NCBI GenBank assembly: GCA_029245065.1
Contig: JAQWQB010000060.1
Coordinates: forward strand, 1 to 64,000
Direction: 5' to 3'
Source of the DNA: Flavobacteriales bacterium
Lineage (GTDB): Bacteria > Bacteroidota > Bacteroidia > Flavobacteriales_D > Sanyastnellaceae
Length of the DNA stretch: 64,000 nucleotides
Position numbers and translations under genes: made by a program
Notes under the pieces: generated by a model
What the model was told of the DNA's origin: nothing
What the model saw: the letters and a program-made list of their open reading frames with translations, nothing else
Database searches by the model: none
Shown here: positions 1 through 7,573 of the stretch, piece after piece
Position numbering within the stretch: the stretch's first letter is position 1
Layout: each line of letters opens with the position of its first letter

Positions 1-209
1 CGTCCAACAAATTTCAAGTTCGGACAAGCATCTATGAGTGGTTCACGCACTTTTGTTGCGCTTCTCACGAGAAGTCCAATGTAGCCTTCGTTGTTGATGG
101 CGTCAATAAGTTGATCTTGAGGAACAAATTCAGTGATGACTGATATTCCGTTGGCTTCTAGTTTGGCTTTTCCCGAAGGAGAGATGCCGTCGTTTGCTAA
201 TACTTTCAT
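1..209 (-). CDS. serA: D-3-phosphoglycerate dehydrogenase, N-terminal part (cut by window edge)
   Basis: The minus strand is open from an ATG at 209 to the window edge (69 complete codons). The peptide starts MKVLANDGISPSG and contains the stretch EGYIGLLVRSATKV, which is the usual N-terminal substrate-binding lobe of NAD-dependent 2-hydroxyacid dehydrogenases of the SerA type. The catalytic and NAD-binding parts lie outside the window. It follows the serC stop by 9 bases in the same direction, so the two should be co-transcribed. SerA oxidises 3-phosphoglycerate to 3-phosphohydroxypyruvate, the step just before SerC, and this pairing is the main reason for preferring serA over other hydroxyacid dehydrogenases. 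Confidence 0.82.
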   Translation of the reverse strand, partial: MKVLANDGISPSGKAKLEANGISVITEFVPQDQLIDAINNEGYIGLLVRSATKVREPLIDACPNLKFVG

Positions 210-218
210 GCGCTCTAA

Positions 219-1289
219 TTAGGCCTTAACTCGGGCCAATTCTTTCATTGTTTCTGTCAATACTTGTACACTTTCCAAAGGAAGAGCATTGTACATAGAA
301 GCTCTATATCCGCCAACTGAACGGTGTCCTTTCAATCCGTTGATACCTGCTTCGTTCCATAGTTTATCGAAGTCAGCTGCAAGGCTTTCATCTGTAAGAC
401 GGAAGGTAGCGTTCATATTCGAACGGCTATTTACTTCTGCGTGTCCAGTGAAAAGTGGATTTGAATCGATTTCACTGTAGATTAGGTCCGCTTTCGCTTG
501 ATTCACTTTTTCGATGGCTGCAACGCCTCCATTGGCTTTGAGCCAACGCAGATTAAGCATGCTAACGTACACTGGGAAAACAGGAGGGGTGTTGAACATA
601 CTGTCTTTCGCCAAGTGAACTTGAAGATCGAGGTATGATGGAATGCTGTTTCCAGCTTTCCCTAATTTGTCTTTGTCGAAGATGTAAACAACGGTTCCTG
701 CAGGCCCCATGTTCTTTTGAGCTCCGGCGTAAATCATTGAGAAATCGGCTGCATTCACTTCTCTTGAGAAGATATCTGAGCTCATATCGCAAATCAAGTC
801 ACAATCTACCTTCGGGAACTCCTTGTATTGGGTTCCGAAGATGGTGTTATTTGATGTGAAGTGCAGGTATGACGATCCAGGAGCGGCTTGAATGCCGGTT
901 GGAATCGAAGTGTAGTTGGCGTTTTTAGAAGATGCTACTACTGTTGCGTTTCCTAAATGCTTTGCCTCTTTGATGGCTTTGTTCGCCCAAGTTCCTGTGT
1001 CTGCGTACGATGCTGTGCCTCCTTGAGGAAGGTAGTTGTAAGCTGCTGTCAAGAATCCTAAACTCGCTCCTCCTTGAAGAAAAAGAACTTCGTAATTCGA
1101 AGGGAGGTTCATCAATTCTTTGACGAGAGATCTGGCCTCTTCCATTACGGCAACGAAGTCTTTGCTTCGGTGTGACATTTCGATGAGTGAAAGGCCAGAA
1201 TCATTGAAGTTGACTACTGCCTGAGACGCCTCTTCCATCACACTTTGTGGAAGAATGCAAGGTCCTGCTGAAAAGTTATGTTTTTTCAT
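219..1289 (-). CDS. serC: Phosphoserine aminotransferase SerC
   Basis: This cytosolic PLP enzyme transaminates 3-phosphohydroxypyruvate with glutamate to give phosphoserine, and also serves vitamin B6 synthesis in some bacteria. It has 356 residues, the normal length. The N-terminal signature KHNFSAGPCILP, the motif EMSHRSKDF (about residues 37-45), the phosphate-binding LQGGASLGF (about 71-79) and the PLP-lysine motif YAGAQKNMGPAG (lysine near 192) are all present. The ATG at 1289 gives the family start. It is followed at 9 bases by serA, forming a serine operon. A perfect 14-base inverted repeat lies 16-29 bases upstream of the start and could be an operator. No trace of serB is seen in the window. 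Confidence 0.96.
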   Translation of the reverse strand: MKKHNFSAGPCILPQSVMEEASQAVVNFNDSGLSLIEMSHRSKDFVAVMEEARSLVKELMNLPSNYEVLFLQGGASLGFLTAAYNYLPQGGTASYADTGTWANKAIKEAKHLGNATVVASSKNANYTSIPTGIQAAPGSSYLHFTSNNTIFGTQYKEFPKVDCDLICDMSSDIFSREVNAADFSMIYAGAQKNMGPAGTVVYIFDKDKLGKAGNSIPSYLDLQVHLAKDSMFNTPPVFPVYVSMLNLRWLKANGGVAAIEKVNQAKADLIYSEIDSNPLFTGHAEVNSRSNMNATFRLTDESLAADFDKLWNEAGINGLKGHRSVGGYRASMYNALPLESVQVLTETMKELARVKA

Positions 1290-1304
1290 TTCTGAGTACG
1301 CTTT

Positions 1305-1318
1305 TAGGAATGTTCCTA
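1305..1318. promoter_or_regulatory. Perfect inverted repeat upstream of serC (candidate operator)
   Basis: TAGGAATGTTCCTA reads as TAGGAA, 2-base centre, TTCCTA. The arms are exact complements, and the repeat sits 16-29 bases upstream of the serC start codon on the minus strand. The position suits a repressor site or a short 5'-UTR hairpin; which one cannot be told from sequence. Confidence 0.4.
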
Positions 1319-1458
1319 GTAGGCCTCAAAATTCAGAAAAAGAAAACGAATCGAGCAGTGAAATGATGTTTTTTTTGTGTTAAGTGACGAAGATGAGTTT
1401 TGAGAGGGGAGTCTTGAGTTGAGAGTCTTTGACCTTCCCTAAATAGCATTGACTGTTT

Positions 1459-1486
1459 TGTAGCCACGAGCCTAGCTCGTGGTATT
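1459..1486. repeat. REP-like palindromic element, copy 1
   Basis: CCACGAGCCTAGCTCGTGG (1464-1482) folds into an 8-base-pair stem with a 3-base loop. The same element with flanks (TTTTGTAG before, TAT after) recurs at 5171-5200 with a single base difference, in another intergenic gap. This is the pattern of dispersed repetitive extragenic palindromes. Confidence 0.6.
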
Positions 1487-1727
1487 GAAGGTTTGTAATT
1501 TACGGTTGAGACACAGCCCGTTCCGGGCCCTCCTTCCCTCCCCGCCATCCTGCCTGCCGACCGAAGCTACACAACTCTCCCCCAAATCAACGCACAATTC
1601 CCCACCAATACAACCACAACTTTGCAGACGTATTTATCTAGTTTGTCATCGTTTTGGAAACAAGTAAAATCATTCGAAAAAAAACCTGAAATAGAATGAA
1701 AACGGCGAATATGGGCTCAGAAAAAAC

Positions 1728-2444
1728 CTACCCATTCGACTCCAACCAATTGTAAAACGCTTCCTTGTTCCTTGAGAGGTAAAGCATGTTACTCAATTGG
1801 TCATAAGACCTGCGATTGAAGCACTTTTCGTACCCCTTCTTCAACAATTCAACCCTGCGCTCCTCATCTTCAACCTGACTCACGAGCAACTCAATTTGCT
1901 GCGTGGTTAAGCACGAAACCCCAAGGACTTGCTTCAACAGTTTTGATCGGTCACGTTCGAATTCATACGTGACAATCTCATTCATCCAAGCCTGCATCAT
2001 CGCCGGGGATGCCGGCGGGCCGCAGGTAGCCTGTTCCGAAACATTAACCTGAACTTGTAAGGTGGCCTGAGAAGCTTCGAAGCTTGTAAAATCTCGGGTG
2101 ACAGCCCCAGGATTGGCGAGTTCGAGCGTGTACGTTTCGCCTACTTGCGTCAAGGCTATCACAGGAATAGTGAGCGAATCAATCTGTAATTCTGTTCTGA
2201 GAAAGGTGTTCAGTGAATCCTGAATCAGCACATCCAAGTAATGTTCAGCCAATGAAAGCGAGTCAAGCAGAATGGAAAGGTCTCCGTCTTCATTCAGTGC
2301 AGCGGCTTCTTCCACCATCGTTCCATCCAAATACAATTCAATATCGAGACTATCGGGCGAAACAAATTGAAGCGCGCCAGCTTGAGCGTGAGATGAAACA
2401 CTAAACAGTGCTAAAAGGATGAGTGTTAAATATATTCGAAACAT
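1728..2444 (-). CDS. Secreted DUF4476 domain protein
   Basis: A 238-residue protein with a clear N-terminal signal peptide (hydrophobic residues 5-18, cleavage near SSHAQAG). The C-terminal ~95 residues (from about CGPPASPAMMQAWM) carry the alternating pattern typical of DUF4476: a helix with FERDRSKLLKQVL, a cysteine, TTQQIELLVSQ, EERRVELLKKGYEKCFNR, and a terminal aromatic helix. DUF4476 is common in Bacteroidota and has no established biochemical role. The middle part is a beta-rich segment with no recognised fold. It lies 34 bases downstream of the flippase gene in the same direction, so they may be co-transcribed. Probably periplasmic. Confidence 0.75.
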   Translation of the reverse strand: MFRIYLTLILLALFSVSSHAQAGALQFVSPDSLDIELYLDGTMVEEAAALNEDGDLSILLDSLSLAEHYLDVLIQDSLNTFLRTELQIDSLTIPVIALTQVGETYTLELANPGAVTRDFTSFEASQATLQVQVNVSEQATCGPPASPAMMQAWMNEIVTYEFERDRSKLLKQVLGVSCLTTQQIELLVSQVEDEERRVELLKKGYEKCFNRRSYDQLSNMLYLSRNKEAFYNWLESNG

Positions 2445-2478
2445 GGTCTCTTCGATCTACGAATGAGCGGTCGCGAAG

Positions 2479-4083
2479 TTACGATTTACTTCCCCAACGT
2501 TTACGCAAGGATGAAATAGGAAGTTTTTCTGCGATGCTCGCCAGTACATTGTCTTTCCCTTGCCTGAAAATAAAAGGCACAAACCATGCCACGACAAGCA
2601 ACAGAACTCCATTGAGGGCCAATGCGATCATCAAACGAAGCAGTAAATAATCTGCTAGGAAGGTATTGATCCATTGCGAGGGAATGGAAATGAGCGCAAC
2701 GAGCATACCGGCTATGACTCCTGGGATCAGCTTTTTGATCAACTTGGACCAATTCAGTTTGACAAGCTTCAACGTGAACGCCTTCATCATGATGAATTGT
2801 ACGAATACAGCAATGACAAGGCCCCATGCCACTCCTTTCAACCCGAAATCCCAGCCGAAGTAAGTGCCCAAAGCCACTAGAACAAAGAACATCGCTTTGA
2901 TGGCACTCGCTGTGTACACCTTGTCCAAGGCCCGAAAGACGGAGTCGGAAATTTTGATGAGGGAACGAAAAGCGACGGAGATAAATAAGATGGAGACAAT
3001 TGGAACGGAATCGTAGAACTTATCTCCCAAGAAAAGAATGGTGATTTCTTCCGCAAAGAAAACCATGAATATAGCCCCAGGAATAACCAAAAGACCAATG
3101 TGGTAAACAGCACTTAGAAATGCCCTCTGCAATTTTGGAAGGTCATCTTGCAATTGCGAAAGCCCGCTAAACATTACACTATCGGAAAGTTTACCGAGTA
3201 CGGTGATTGGTAAACTCATGAGGTAAACAGAACGGTCATAAATTCCAGTCGTGCTCCAACTTTTTTCAGCTATTGAAAGTTCCGTTGCCGAAGAGGGTAT
3301 GAAGGACGATTCAGGCTCAACGACCTGTCCATTTAATTCGGTATTGGGGGTGTCAAGGAACTCAGGGGCATTGGCTAATTTTCCAACAATGAGCGTGTCG
3401 ATCTTCGTTGCAGCGTAATTGAAAACATTGAATAGGGTAGAGCCACCACCGTACCGAATCATGTCGGCAGTAGTTGCCCAATTCCATGTGAAGGTGATTT
3501 TGACCGGATGAAAATACCAGTAAGAAACGGTCATCAGTACATTCTGAGAAAGCAGAGCGAATACATAAGCCCATAGGTCATAGCCGAGATAAGCCAAGGT
3601 TAACCCCACTCCCAAGTTACCAATGGTCATAGCCGTTATGGAACAAAAGAAGAGCTTTTTGAAACTCATTTCTTTGATGATGAGACTTCGAGGAACAATG
3701 GCCAAGGCCGAAATAATAAAGCTCAGTCCAATCCAGCGAAGTACTTTGGTCAGCGGCTGGTGGTCATAATAATCAGCAATCCAAGGAGCAATCACGTACA
3801 GCCCAATCGTAAACACAAGGCCGAGAAAAACGCTGATGAAGAACGCTCCGTTGATGTTTTCCTGGGTAAGCTCTTTCCGCTGAATAAGTGCTGGCCCAAT
3901 CCCTATTTGACTGAATATTTCGATAAATCCGACCACTACCAAAGCAATAGCCATTACTCCAAAAGCTTCCTTAGAAATCAATCGAGCTAAGATGGATATA
4001 AAGGCCAGTTGGAGTAAGACTTGGCTGAACACATTCAGTGCTTGCCAACCAAAAGAGCGGATAAATTTATCGCGTAACGTCAC
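2479..4083 (-). CDS. Polysaccharide flippase, Wzx/PST family (MOP superfamily)
   Basis: An integral membrane protein of 534 residues with about 14 hydrophobic segments that should move undecaprenyl-linked oligosaccharide units across the inner membrane. The N-terminus (SFGWQALNVFSQVLLQLAFI, then ARLISKEAFGVMAIALVV and the GIGPALIQRK motif) is characteristic of WzxC/PST-type exporters. Residues about 239-279 form a hydrophilic insertion (rich in E, P, S, T) between the conserved TLIVGKL and IYDRSVYLMSLP segments, where relatives normally run straight on. No glycosyltransferases or polymerase are adjacent; the exopolysaccharide operon at 26.7-32.4 kb lacks a flippase and could be a partner. The start at 4083 fits the family N-terminus. 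Confidence 0.88.
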   Translation of the reverse strand: MTLRDKFIRSFGWQALNVFSQVLLQLAFISILARLISKEAFGVMAIALVVVGFIEIFSQIGIGPALIQRKELTQENINGAFFISVFLGLVFTIGLYVIAPWIADYYDHQPLTKVLRWIGLSFIISALAIVPRSLIIKEMSFKKLFFCSITAMTIGNLGVGLTLAYLGYDLWAYVFALLSQNVLMTVSYWYFHPVKITFTWNWATTADMIRYGGGSTLFNVFNYAATKIDTLIVGKLANAPEFLDTPNTELNGQVVEPESSFIPSSATELSIAEKSWSTTGIYDRSVYLMSLPITVLGKLSDSVMFSGLSQLQDDLPKLQRAFLSAVYHIGLLVIPGAIFMVFFAEEITILFLGDKFYDSVPIVSILFISVAFRSLIKISDSVFRALDKVYTASAIKAMFFVLVALGTYFGWDFGLKGVAWGLVIAVFVQFIMMKAFTLKLVKLNWSKLIKKLIPGVIAGMLVALISIPSQWINTFLADYLLLRLMIALALNGVLLLVVAWFVPFIFRQGKDNVLASIAEKLPISSLRKRWGSKS

Positions 4084-4185
4084 TTATTCAAAGAACGGGA
4101 AAGAAGTTGGATTGAGAGCGTTCGAATAATTAGTAACGAATAACGAATTGTGGAAACAACAGGCAATCCGCTGACTTGAACGAGC

Positions 4186-5055
4186 TTATGATAGTATTTC
4201 TTGGACGTTCGCCTTGATTTTCCCTGATAGTTCATCTGTTGGAAGATCGTTCGCATCCCTCCCAAATGGGTCTTCAATTTCCTCTGCTATGAGCTCTAAG
4301 CTGGCAAATACATACAACACGAAACACACAATAGGAACACTCCAGTAGCGGAAGTCAGTGACCAGGCCTAGTGGCATGGTAACAATATAAACGAAAATGA
4401 ATTTCTTGATGAACAAGCCATACGAGTAGGGGATAGGTGTGTTTTTGATACGTTCACAAGCCCCAATGATATCCGTAAAAGACTTCATTTCCTTGTCCAG
4501 GGTAATCAGCTGATCCCCTGTAATTGTATCTGCTTTGTAAATAGCATGCAGTCGCTTGTACATCTCCTGAGCCAAGGCATTTGGTATGTGATCTTTGGCA
4601 ACCATTCCAGCCAACGCGTTCTCATCTTCAAGTTCAAGCTCTTCTGGTTTCACCTTACCTCTGAGGTGCTCCTTCATCGCATACACATAATTGGGAATCA
4701 TTTCCTTGAAAAAGCTTCGGTCAGGATGATCGTCGGGTAATGTCGCGTTGAGTTTGATGGCCAAGTTTCGGCTGTTATTCACCAAAGCCCCCCATTGTTT
4801 TCGTCCTTCCCACCATCGGTCATAAGCCGTATTCGTTCGGAAAACAAGTAACAAACCAATGACGAAACCGAGGAGCGAATGAATGGTCGTGGTGCTTTTG
4901 AACCCTAATTGCTCTTGGTAGTGCAATTCGATATAGGTAATCCCCAGTGCATAAACAGCAAGGGCCAACAATACCCATTTCATTTGCTGAAACGTATCGC
5001 TTTTGTGAAACTTGAAAATGAGGCTAAACCACGACTTAGGATTGTATTTGACCAT
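4186..5055 (-). CDS. Bestrophin-family (RFP-TM/UPF0187) membrane channel
   Basis: A 289-residue membrane protein with two hydrophobic hairpins (about residues 26-45 and 61-77; 205-245) and the family hallmark FRTNTAYDRWWEGRKQWG (about 73-90), followed by a long cytosolic helical region and a distal segment DPFGRDANDLP that matches the bestrophin C-terminal signature. Bacterial bestrophins are pentameric ion channels; characterised members conduct either anions or cations, so selectivity is not assigned. It is preceded by a good Bacteroidota promoter (5077-5107) and stands as a single gene about 100 bases upstream of the flippase. Confidence 0.88.
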   Translation of the reverse strand: MVKYNPKSWFSLIFKFHKSDTFQQMKWVLLALAVYALGITYIELHYQEQLGFKSTTTIHSLLGFVIGLLLVFRTNTAYDRWWEGRKQWGALVNNSRNLAIKLNATLPDDHPDRSFFKEMIPNYVYAMKEHLRGKVKPEELELEDENALAGMVAKDHIPNALAQEMYKRLHAIYKADTITGDQLITLDKEMKSFTDIIGACERIKNTPIPYSYGLFIKKFIFVYIVTMPLGLVTDFRYWSVPIVCFVLYVFASLELIAEEIEDPFGRDANDLPTDELSGKIKANVQEILS

Positions 5056-5076
5056 TTGAATGCATTGTTACAGCCC

Positions 5077-5107
5077 TAAAAGTACGAGTTGCGAGAGGTA
5101 CAGACAA
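5077..5107 (-). promoter_or_regulatory. Bacteroidota-type promoter for the bestrophin gene
   Basis: On the minus strand TTG (5105-5107) is followed after 20 bases by TACTTTTA (5077-5084), close to the consensus TTTG-N(17-23)-TAnnTTTG. The start codon is 21 bases beyond the -7 box. Confidence 0.5.
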
Positions 5108-5170
5108 CACAAGTCGTGAGAATTGAGATGAAATTTTACGAATTTGGCCCCAAGCCTTTTGTACCAACGC

Positions 5171-5200
5171 TTTTGTAGCCACGAGCCTATCTCGTGGTAT
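5171..5200. repeat. REP-like palindromic element, copy 2
   Basis: CCACGAGCCTATCTCGTGG (5179-5197) forms a 7-base-pair stem. It matches copy 1 (1459-1486), including flanking TTTTGTAG and TAT, with one base changed in the loop region. It sits between the rny terminator and the bestrophin promoter. Confidence 0.6.
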
Positions 5201-5220
5201 CCCTCGTGACATCACCCCAC

Positions 5221-5253
5221 AAAAAAAGCGAGACCATCCAGCCTCGCTTTTTT
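5221..5253 (-). terminator. Rho-independent terminator of the coiled-coil/zapA/rny operon
   Basis: An 11-base arm AAAAAAGCGAG (5222-5232) pairs with CTCGCTTTTTT (5243-5253) across a 10-base loop. It lies 20 bases beyond the rny stop and has a T-run in the minus direction; the A/T flanks make it usable in both directions. Confidence 0.85.
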
Positions 5254-5273
5254 CTCAAACAAACAAGAAGCAA

Positions 5274-6815
5274 TTAGCGTGCATAATTGACCGCACGTTT
5301 CTCTCTAATAACAGTGACTTTGATCTGACCTGGGTAAGTCATCTCAGTCATAATACGTTGTGAAATGTCAAACGACAGTGAATCAGATTGCTCATCTGTC
5401 ACCTGGTCGCTCTCAACAATAACCCTTAATTCACGTCCGGCTTGGATAGCGAATGATTTCGTTACACCTGGATACTCAAGAGCAAGATTTTCAAGGTCTT
5501 TCAAACGTTGGATGTAGCTTTCAACCACTTCACGTCTAGCTCCCGGTCTGGCGCCTGAAATGGCATCACACACCTGAATAATAGGTGAAATCATCGTGGT
5601 CATTTCTATTTCATCGTGGTGAGCACCAATGGCGTTGCAAACGTCTGGCTTCTCGCCATGCTTTTCCGCCAATTTTCCACCCAACACTGCGTGTGGAAGC
5701 TCAGACTCTTCGTCAAATACTTTCCCAATATCATGGAGCAAACCAGCTCGTTTTGCCGCTTTCGCGTTCAGTCCAAGTTCTGCAGCCATAACTGCAGAAA
5801 GGTTGGCTACCTCACGGGAGTGTTGCAGTAGGTTTTGTCCATAAGACGAACGGTACTTCATTCGCCCAATCATTCGAATCAATTCAGAATTGAGGTTGTG
5901 AATACCCAAATCAATGGCAGTACGTTTCCCTACTTCCATGATTTCTTCATTGATGTTTTTACGCACCTTGTTCACGATCTCTTCAATACGTGCCGGGTGA
6001 ATTCGTCCGTCTGTTACCAGCTGGTGCATCGACAAACGAGCTATTTCTCTTCGCACAGGGTCGAAGCAAGAAAGAATGATGGCTTCTGGGGTGTCATCTA
6101 CAATGATTTCAACTCCAGTAGATGCTTCCAGCGCACGAATATTTCGTCCTTCACGACCAATGATTCGACCTTTAACGTCGTCGTTTTCAATGTTGAATAC
6201 AGAAACCGAGTTTTCTACGGCGTGCTCTGTAGCCACCCGTTGGATAGATTGAATAACAATCTTCTTGGCTTCTTGGGTAGCCTTCAGCTTTGCTTCGTCA
6301 ATGATTTCCTGTGCTTGAGCAGAACCCATGGTGCGGGCCTCTTCTTTCAGCTCTTCCATCAATTTAGAAGCAGCTTCGTCCTTTGAAATTCCAGAAATTT
6401 CTTCGAGCAACACAACTGAGCGTTGGTGCGCCTTGTCCAGGTCTCCCTGCTTTTTCTCTAAAACGGAACGCTGCTGGGAAAGGTTAGACTTGAGCTTCTC
6501 AACTTCTTTGTCTTTGAGCTTGTTCTGTTCAATTTGCTTTGAGAGCTGCGACTCCTTGCTTTTAATGCGATCTTCAGATGACTGAAGTTTTCTGTTGCGG
6601 TCTTTGATTTCTTTTCCGTGCTCTTCTTTCAGGGCCAAGAATTTCTCTTTTGCTTGAAGCAGTTTTGCTTTCTTGATGTTTTCTCCTTTGTCCTCAGCTT
6701 CCTTGACAATACCTTCCGCTTTTTTATTGAGCACTTTGGTAAAGATCAAATAAGCTAAGCCCGTTCCAATAACAACTCCTGCTATTGCACCTAGTAGGAT
6801 GGGCATGATGTCCAT
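5274..6815 (-). CDS. rny: Ribonuclease Y
   Basis: A membrane-anchored endoribonuclease that begins mRNA decay. 513 residues, usual length. An N-terminal membrane helix (residues about 4-28) is followed by a long coiled coil rich in K/E/Q (about 30-190), a KH RNA-binding domain with the [10 protein letters not shown] loop at 216-225, and an HD phosphodiesterase domain with the metal-binding HD pair at 361-362 (LLHDIGKV) and a further histidine motif GAHHDE. The start gives the expected membrane anchor. It follows zapA by 28 bases; the zapA-rny arrangement is common in Bacteroidota, tying RNA turnover to a divisome gene by operon structure. Ends at a strong terminator. Confidence 0.97.
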   Translation of the reverse strand: MDIMPILLGAIAGVVIGTGLAYLIFTKVLNKKAEGIVKEAEDKGENIKKAKLLQAKEKFLALKEEHGKEIKDRNRKLQSSEDRIKSKESQLSKQIEQNKLKDKEVEKLKSNLSQQRSVLEKKQGDLDKAHQRSVVLLEEISGISKDEAASKLMEELKEEARTMGSAQAQEIIDEAKLKATQEAKKIVIQSIQRVATEHAVENSVSVFNIENDDVKGRIIGREGRNIRALEASTGVEIIVDDTPEAIILSCFDPVRREIARLSMHQLVTDGRIHPARIEEIVNKVRKNINEEIMEVGKRTAIDLGIHNLNSELIRMIGRMKYRSSYGQNLLQHSREVANLSAVMAAELGLNAKAAKRAGLLHDIGKVFDEESELPHAVLGGKLAEKHGEKPDVCNAIGAHHDEIEMTTMISPIIQVCDAISGARPGARREVVESYIQRLKDLENLALEYPGVTKSFAIQAGRELRVIVESDQVTDEQSDSLSFDISQRIMTEMTYPGQIKVTVIREKRAVNYAR

Positions 6816-6843
6816 ATCTTCTTAATATTCGGTGAAGACCGAG

Positions 6844-7125
6844 TTACGAGAGGGCGTCTTTGAGTGTGTCGCGGATTGCTTCCAGTTCGGGTTGAAGTTC
6901 ATCTGATTGTTCATCAGAACCTCCTTTCATGGCTGCCGTTGCCATTTGAAGAGCTGTCATGGCTAGTAGGTCAGCCCTGTCTTTGACAGCATAATTATCT
7001 TGGAAGAAACGAAACTGTTCATCAACGCGTTTTGCAGCAGCACGCACAGCTTCCTCTTCCTCACGTTTAATCGTGAGTGGGAAGTGCCTTCCTGCTATTT
7101 TAACTTTGATGGATAGTTCGCTCAT
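6844..7125 (-). CDS. zapA: Cell division protein ZapA
   Basis: A 93-residue protein with the ZapA layout: a short beta-rich head (SIKVKIAGRHFPLTI, residues about 4-19), a conserved arginine/alanine helix (EEEAVRAAAKRVDEQFRFF) and a C-terminal coiled-coil helix including ALQMATAAM. ZapA binds FtsZ and bundles its filaments at the division ring. It is the middle gene of an operon, 11 bases after a small coiled-coil gene and 28 bases before rny. The acidic tail is normal for Bacteroidota members. Confidence 0.92.
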   Translation of the reverse strand: MSELSIKVKIAGRHFPLTIKREEEEAVRAAAKRVDEQFRFFQDNYAVKDRADLLAMTALQMATAAMKGGSDEQSDELQPELEAIRDTLKDALS

Positions 7126-7136
7126 TTATATTGCTT

Positions 7137-7415
7137 TTACTTATGTAAAAGTGCGATACACTTATCGATTTCTCTCACTAACTCATTAATCTTCAGCTTG
7201 GCGTCGGTTTTTTCATCTCCGCCGTTTAACGATTTAGCGATTTTTTGGGTCTTAATAGTCTCTTCCATCACTGCAATCAGTTGATCCTTCTCAGCTAGGG
7301 CGTTTTGCAAATTGCTAACTTCTTCAGTCAGATTAGATAATTGCTGTTGCTTTTCGCTTCTTTCACGAAGCAACGTCTCGATATCCTTTCTGATTTCTCC
7401 TAGTATGCTTTCCAT
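7137..7415 (-). CDS. Small coiled-coil protein upstream of zapA
   Basis: 92 residues, almost wholly predicted helix with heptad-like spacing (KQQQLSNLTEEVSNLQNAL) and no membrane segment or cysteine. It is the promoter-proximal gene of the zapA-rny operon. By position it resembles the small coiled-coil partners found next to zapA in several bacterial groups (ZauP- or ZapB-like), but sequence alone does not show homology, so a divisome role is inference from operon context and predicted structure. Confidence 0.7.
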   Translation of the reverse strand: MESILGEIRKDIETLLRERSEKQQQLSNLTEEVSNLQNALAEKDQLIAVMEETIKTQKIAKSLNGGDEKTDAKLKINELVREIDKCIALLHK

Positions 7416-7453
7416 ATCTAAATGCAGGGGAAGGTTCTTTTAAGCCACCTATG

Positions 7454-7461
7454 CAAAAGTA
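7454..7461 (-). promoter_or_regulatory. -7 promoter box TACTTTTG of the zapA-rny operon
   Basis: A perfect TAnnTTTG box on the minus strand, 38 bases upstream of the first start codon of the operon. A TTG exists further upstream, but at a spacing (26) longer than usual, so only the -7 box is called. Confidence 0.5.
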
Positions 7462-7561
7462 AGAATGTTAACGGAAGAAAAAAGGTTCAAGTATATAGAT
7501 GTCATTGTTCCATTGTGAAATTCTTTCAGACGCTTCCTCCTCAGGCACGAAACTTGCGCTG

Positions 7562-7569
7562 TATTTTCG
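7562..7569 (+). promoter_or_regulatory. -7 box TATTTTCG abutting the M23 peptidase start (leaderless candidate)
   Basis: The box ends 4 bases before the ATG at 7574. If transcription starts at the usual distance, the mRNA begins at or next to the start codon. This also argues against the longer open frame that begins at 7499. Confidence 0.45.
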
Positions 7570-7573
7570 TAAA

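Larger units (their letters stand above)
1290..1727. other. 438-base intergenic region with REP-like palindrome and C-rich tract
   Basis: No convincing gene lies here. The stretch holds a 14-base inverted repeat close to serC (1305-1318), a REP-like 19-base palindrome (1464-1482), a short GC-rich hairpin GCCCG-TTC-CGGGC near 1518-1530, and a tract (about 1515-1620) that is strongly pyrimidine-rich on the plus strand. Short open frames across it have no recognisable content and are interrupted by these features. Confidence 0.6.

Noticed and set aside
1515-1727. Short plus-strand frame in the C-rich intergenic tract
   Set aside because: Compositional artefact of a stop-poor C-rich stretch, with no start context or recognised sequence.
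4080-4277. 65-codon minus-strand frame overlapping the bestrophin 3' end
   Set aside because: Overlaps the real gene in another frame, and its translation has no recognisable content.
5835-6386. 183-codon open frame on the plus strand
   Set aside because: It lies wholly antisense to the well-supported rny coding region and has no family features, signal or promoter; it mirrors codon bias of the minus strand.
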